From positions 310,001 through 374,000 of the forward strand of contig NZ_VSFF01000005.1 in the NCBI RefSeq assembly GCF_008085905.1: a stretch of DNA of 64,000 nt. Direction: 5' to 3'. The notes beneath the pieces were generated by a model. It worked only from the letters and a program-made list of their open reading frames with translations, was not told where the DNA came from and searched no databases. Below are positions 62,585 to 64,000 of the stretch, piece after piece (positions within the stretch are counted from its first letter, which is position 1; each line of letters opens with the position of its first letter). This stretch comes from Actinomadura syzygii. GTDB lineage: Bacteria > Actinomycetota > Actinomycetes > Streptosporangiales > Streptosporangiaceae. Both the position numbers and the translations under genes were made by a program.

Positions 62585-62760
62585 CGACTCGTCGAAGGTT
62601 AGTTGAGGGTTCAAACACAAGTCAAACCCGTGATTGTTCCCGGGGCGTGCAACCCGATTCGCGGCTCGTGCGTAGACAGCGGGCACAGAGGCGCACGGAC
62701 GGGCGGGCGTGGACGGCGAGGAGGCCGTCCGTCCGGCGTCCACGACCATCGGGAGTCTTC

Positions 62761-63558
62761 GTGAGCGACGAAACCACGGCGCGCGGCGTGCCCGGACCAC
62801 CGGTCGCGGTACCGGTCGTGCTGGCGGTCGCGGCCGTGCTCGTGTCCGGATGTGGCGGCGGGGGCGGGACCGCGGGCAACGGCAGTGTGTCCCCGGCGGC
62901 GGGCGGGGCGCTGCCCCAGGCCACCACCTACACGACCCTCAAGGACCTGCCCGCCGACCCTTCGCCGTCCGCCGCGCTGGACGGCACGGTCGTCCACCCC
63001 GCCGAGACGGCCCCGGTGTCCGCGCAGCCCGGCGCGCCCGCCGTCGCCGAACTGCCCGCCGCCCAGCTCAAGGGCGACACGTGGGTGCCCGTCGTGGAGA
63101 GCCGTCCGGGCTGGAAGCGGGTGCTGCTGCCGAGCCGTCCGAACGGCGTCACCGGCTGGATCCCCGACTCCGGCCTGAAGACCGCGCGCAGCGGCCAGGC
63201 GATCAAGGTCGACGTCGGCGACCGGAAGCTCACCCTGCTGAACGCGGGCCGCCCCGCCGGGACCTGGCCCGTCGCCGTCGGCGCGCCCAAGACGCCCACC
63301 CCCGTCGGACGGACGTTCCTGCTCGCGTCGCTGGCCCCGGCCAAGCCGACGTTCAGCCCGCTGATCCTGCCGGTCGGCGCGCACTCCGCGACCCTCGACA
63401 CCTTCGGCGGCGGCCCCGGGACGGTCGCGTTCCACGGTTGGCCCAGCACGTCCGTCTTCGGAAAGGCCGTCACGCACGGCTGCGTGCGCGTCCCCGCCGA
63501 CGCCCTGAAACGCCTCGCCAAGGTGCCGCTAGGCACACCCGTCGTCATCACGGCCTGA
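62761..63558 (+). CDS. L,D-transpeptidase-like (YkuD) lipoprotein
   Basis: This 265-aa protein has a lipoprotein signal with lipobox LVSGC (Cys31) and an SH3-like segment (about 95-140; TWVPVVESRPGWKRVLLP and GVTGWIP). A YkuD domain follows (about 150-265) with VAFHGWPS and the catalytic THGCVRVP motif (Cys241). It is predicted to form 3-3 cross-links in, or attach proteins to, peptidoglycan. It is shorter than the mycobacterial Ldt enzymes. GGGAG precedes GTG 62761. The secreted-protein gene that follows 47 bp later may be co-transcribed. Confidence 0.92.
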   Translation: MSDETTARGVPGPPVAVPVVLAVAAVLVSGCGGGGGTAGNGSVSPAAGGALPQATTYTTLKDLPADPSPSAALDGTVVHPAETAPVSAQPGAPAVAELPAAQLKGDTWVPVVESRPGWKRVLLPSRPNGVTGWIPDSGLKTARSGQAIKVDVGDRKLTLLNAGRPAGTWPVAVGAPKTPTPVGRTFLLASLAPAKPTFSPLILPVGAHSATLDTFGGGPGTVAFHGWPSTSVFGKAVTHGCVRVPADALKRLAKVPLGTPVVITA

Positions 63559-63605
63559 GGTCCCTGAAACCCCTATTTCCACCCCGACACAGAGGAGAAA
63601 TCACC

Positions 63606-64000
63606 GTGCGTTTGCAGGCACTCACGAAGTGCGCGGCCGTCGCCGGCGCGCTCGCGCTGCCCTTCGCCGCCGTCGTCCCCGGCGCGGCCGCGACCACCGG
63701 CGGCGCCGGGTCGGCCGTCGCGATCTCGGCGGGCGGGCCCGTCGCCGTCCCGCCGACCCCGGCCGTGACGTCGGACGCCCAGCGGCCCGTCCGCAAGAGC
63801 GTCGTCGAGCTGCCGCCGAACCCGATCGTCGAGGCGCGGCTGCTGAACGCCGCCGCCTGGTCGGGCCACGCCCGCGCCTCCGTCGCCGACCTTCGCCTGT
63901 TGAAGCTGGGCCTGCGCGCGAGCCTGGTCACCGCCAAGTGCGAGAACGGGAACGGCGTCTCGCACTTGGTCAAGGCGACCTTGAACGGCCGCACCCTGAA
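63606..64000 (+). CDS. Secreted protein, 3' end cut off by the window (choice-of-anchor-P-like)
   Basis: The gene is truncated at base 64000 after 131 codons. It has a signal peptide (LTKCAAVAGALALPFAAVVP, cleavage near AAA) and a mature part with NPIVEARLLNAAAWSGHARA and TAKCENGNGVSHLVKATLNG. That part resembles the start of choice-of-anchor-P secreted actinobacterial proteins, an assignment made with moderate confidence. GTG 63606 follows GAGGAG. It sits 47 bp after the L,D-transpeptidase-like gene, consistent with an exported wall protein. Confidence 0.72.
   Translation, partial: MRLQALTKCAAVAGALALPFAAVVPGAAATTGGAGSAVAISAGGPVAVPPTPAVTSDAQRPVRKSVVELPPNPIVEARLLNAAAWSGHARASVADLRLLKLGLRASLVTAKCENGNGVSHLVKATLNGRTL

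Noticed and set aside
61036..62760. Long open frame in front of the L,D-transpeptidase-like gene
   Set aside because: It is a shadow of the histidine kinase and YceI genes; GTG 62761 begins a proper lipoprotein signal peptide.

Overview
The window is a stretch of high-GC actinobacterial chromosome. Third codon positions are strongly G/C, GTG starts and GGAGG-type ribosome sites are common, and the gene families are those of sporulating, non-mycolate actinomycetes: PucR and GntR/UTRA regulators, a PstP-like phosphatase, a PpiB-type cyclophilin, a tandem terpene synthase and an RlpA-like secreted protein. A member of the Thermomonosporaceae/Streptosporangiales such as Actinomadura would fit, but that is inference. 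I see no tRNA, rRNA, insertion sequence, prophage or CRISPR array.

Layout. 0-6.6 kb: a NarL-type two-component pair, a PP2C phosphatase, a DUF2752 protein, an RDD membrane protein with a PGYGQQ-repeat tail, an ABC ATPase and a TauE-like permease. 6.6-7.6 kb: two small genes, each preceded by a near-consensus LexA (SOS) box. 7.5-13.2 kb: a divergent two-domain terpene synthase, a Rieske/DUF2231 membrane protein and a molybdopterin oxidoreductase. 13.4-19.4 kb: a CapA lipoprotein, a MerR/GyrI-like pair, an AraC regulator, a nuclease/phosphatase-fold enzyme and a methyltransferase. 19.4-24.7 kb: a Ser/Thr kinase fused to a cyclophilin, a membrane-bound NACHT NTPase and a beta-glucosidase. 24.9-34.7 kb: TetR, a LURP-one-like protein, a diiron ferritin-like protein, secreted proteins, an alpha/beta hydrolase, a YkvA protein, IclR, a cysteine-rich surface protein and a zinc-ribbon protein.

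34.98-50.26 kb is the main accessory locus. It encodes a fatty acyl-AMP ligase, an MmpL transporter, a glycosyltransferase, an MFS exporter, a 2148-residue type I PKS (ACP-KS-AT-DH*-KR-ACP-carrier*-TE) and a crotonyl-CoA carboxylase/reductase. The logic resembles mycobacterial FadD32-Pks13-MmpL3, but in one reducing module fed by a CCR. The predicted product is a 2-alkyl-3-hydroxy fatty acid, a compact mycolate-like acid, possibly glycosylated and exported. This is the strongest candidate for an undescribed system here.

50.6-64 kb: a secreted protein, an agmatinase-family enzyme, a tiny membrane protein, a PRC-barrel protein, a PucR regulator, a GntR-Nudix pair with a small divergent gene, an OmpR-type two-component system, a glutamate-cysteine ligase-like enzyme, an orphan histidine kinase, a YceI protein, an L,D-transpeptidase-like lipoprotein and the start of another secreted protein cut by the window end.
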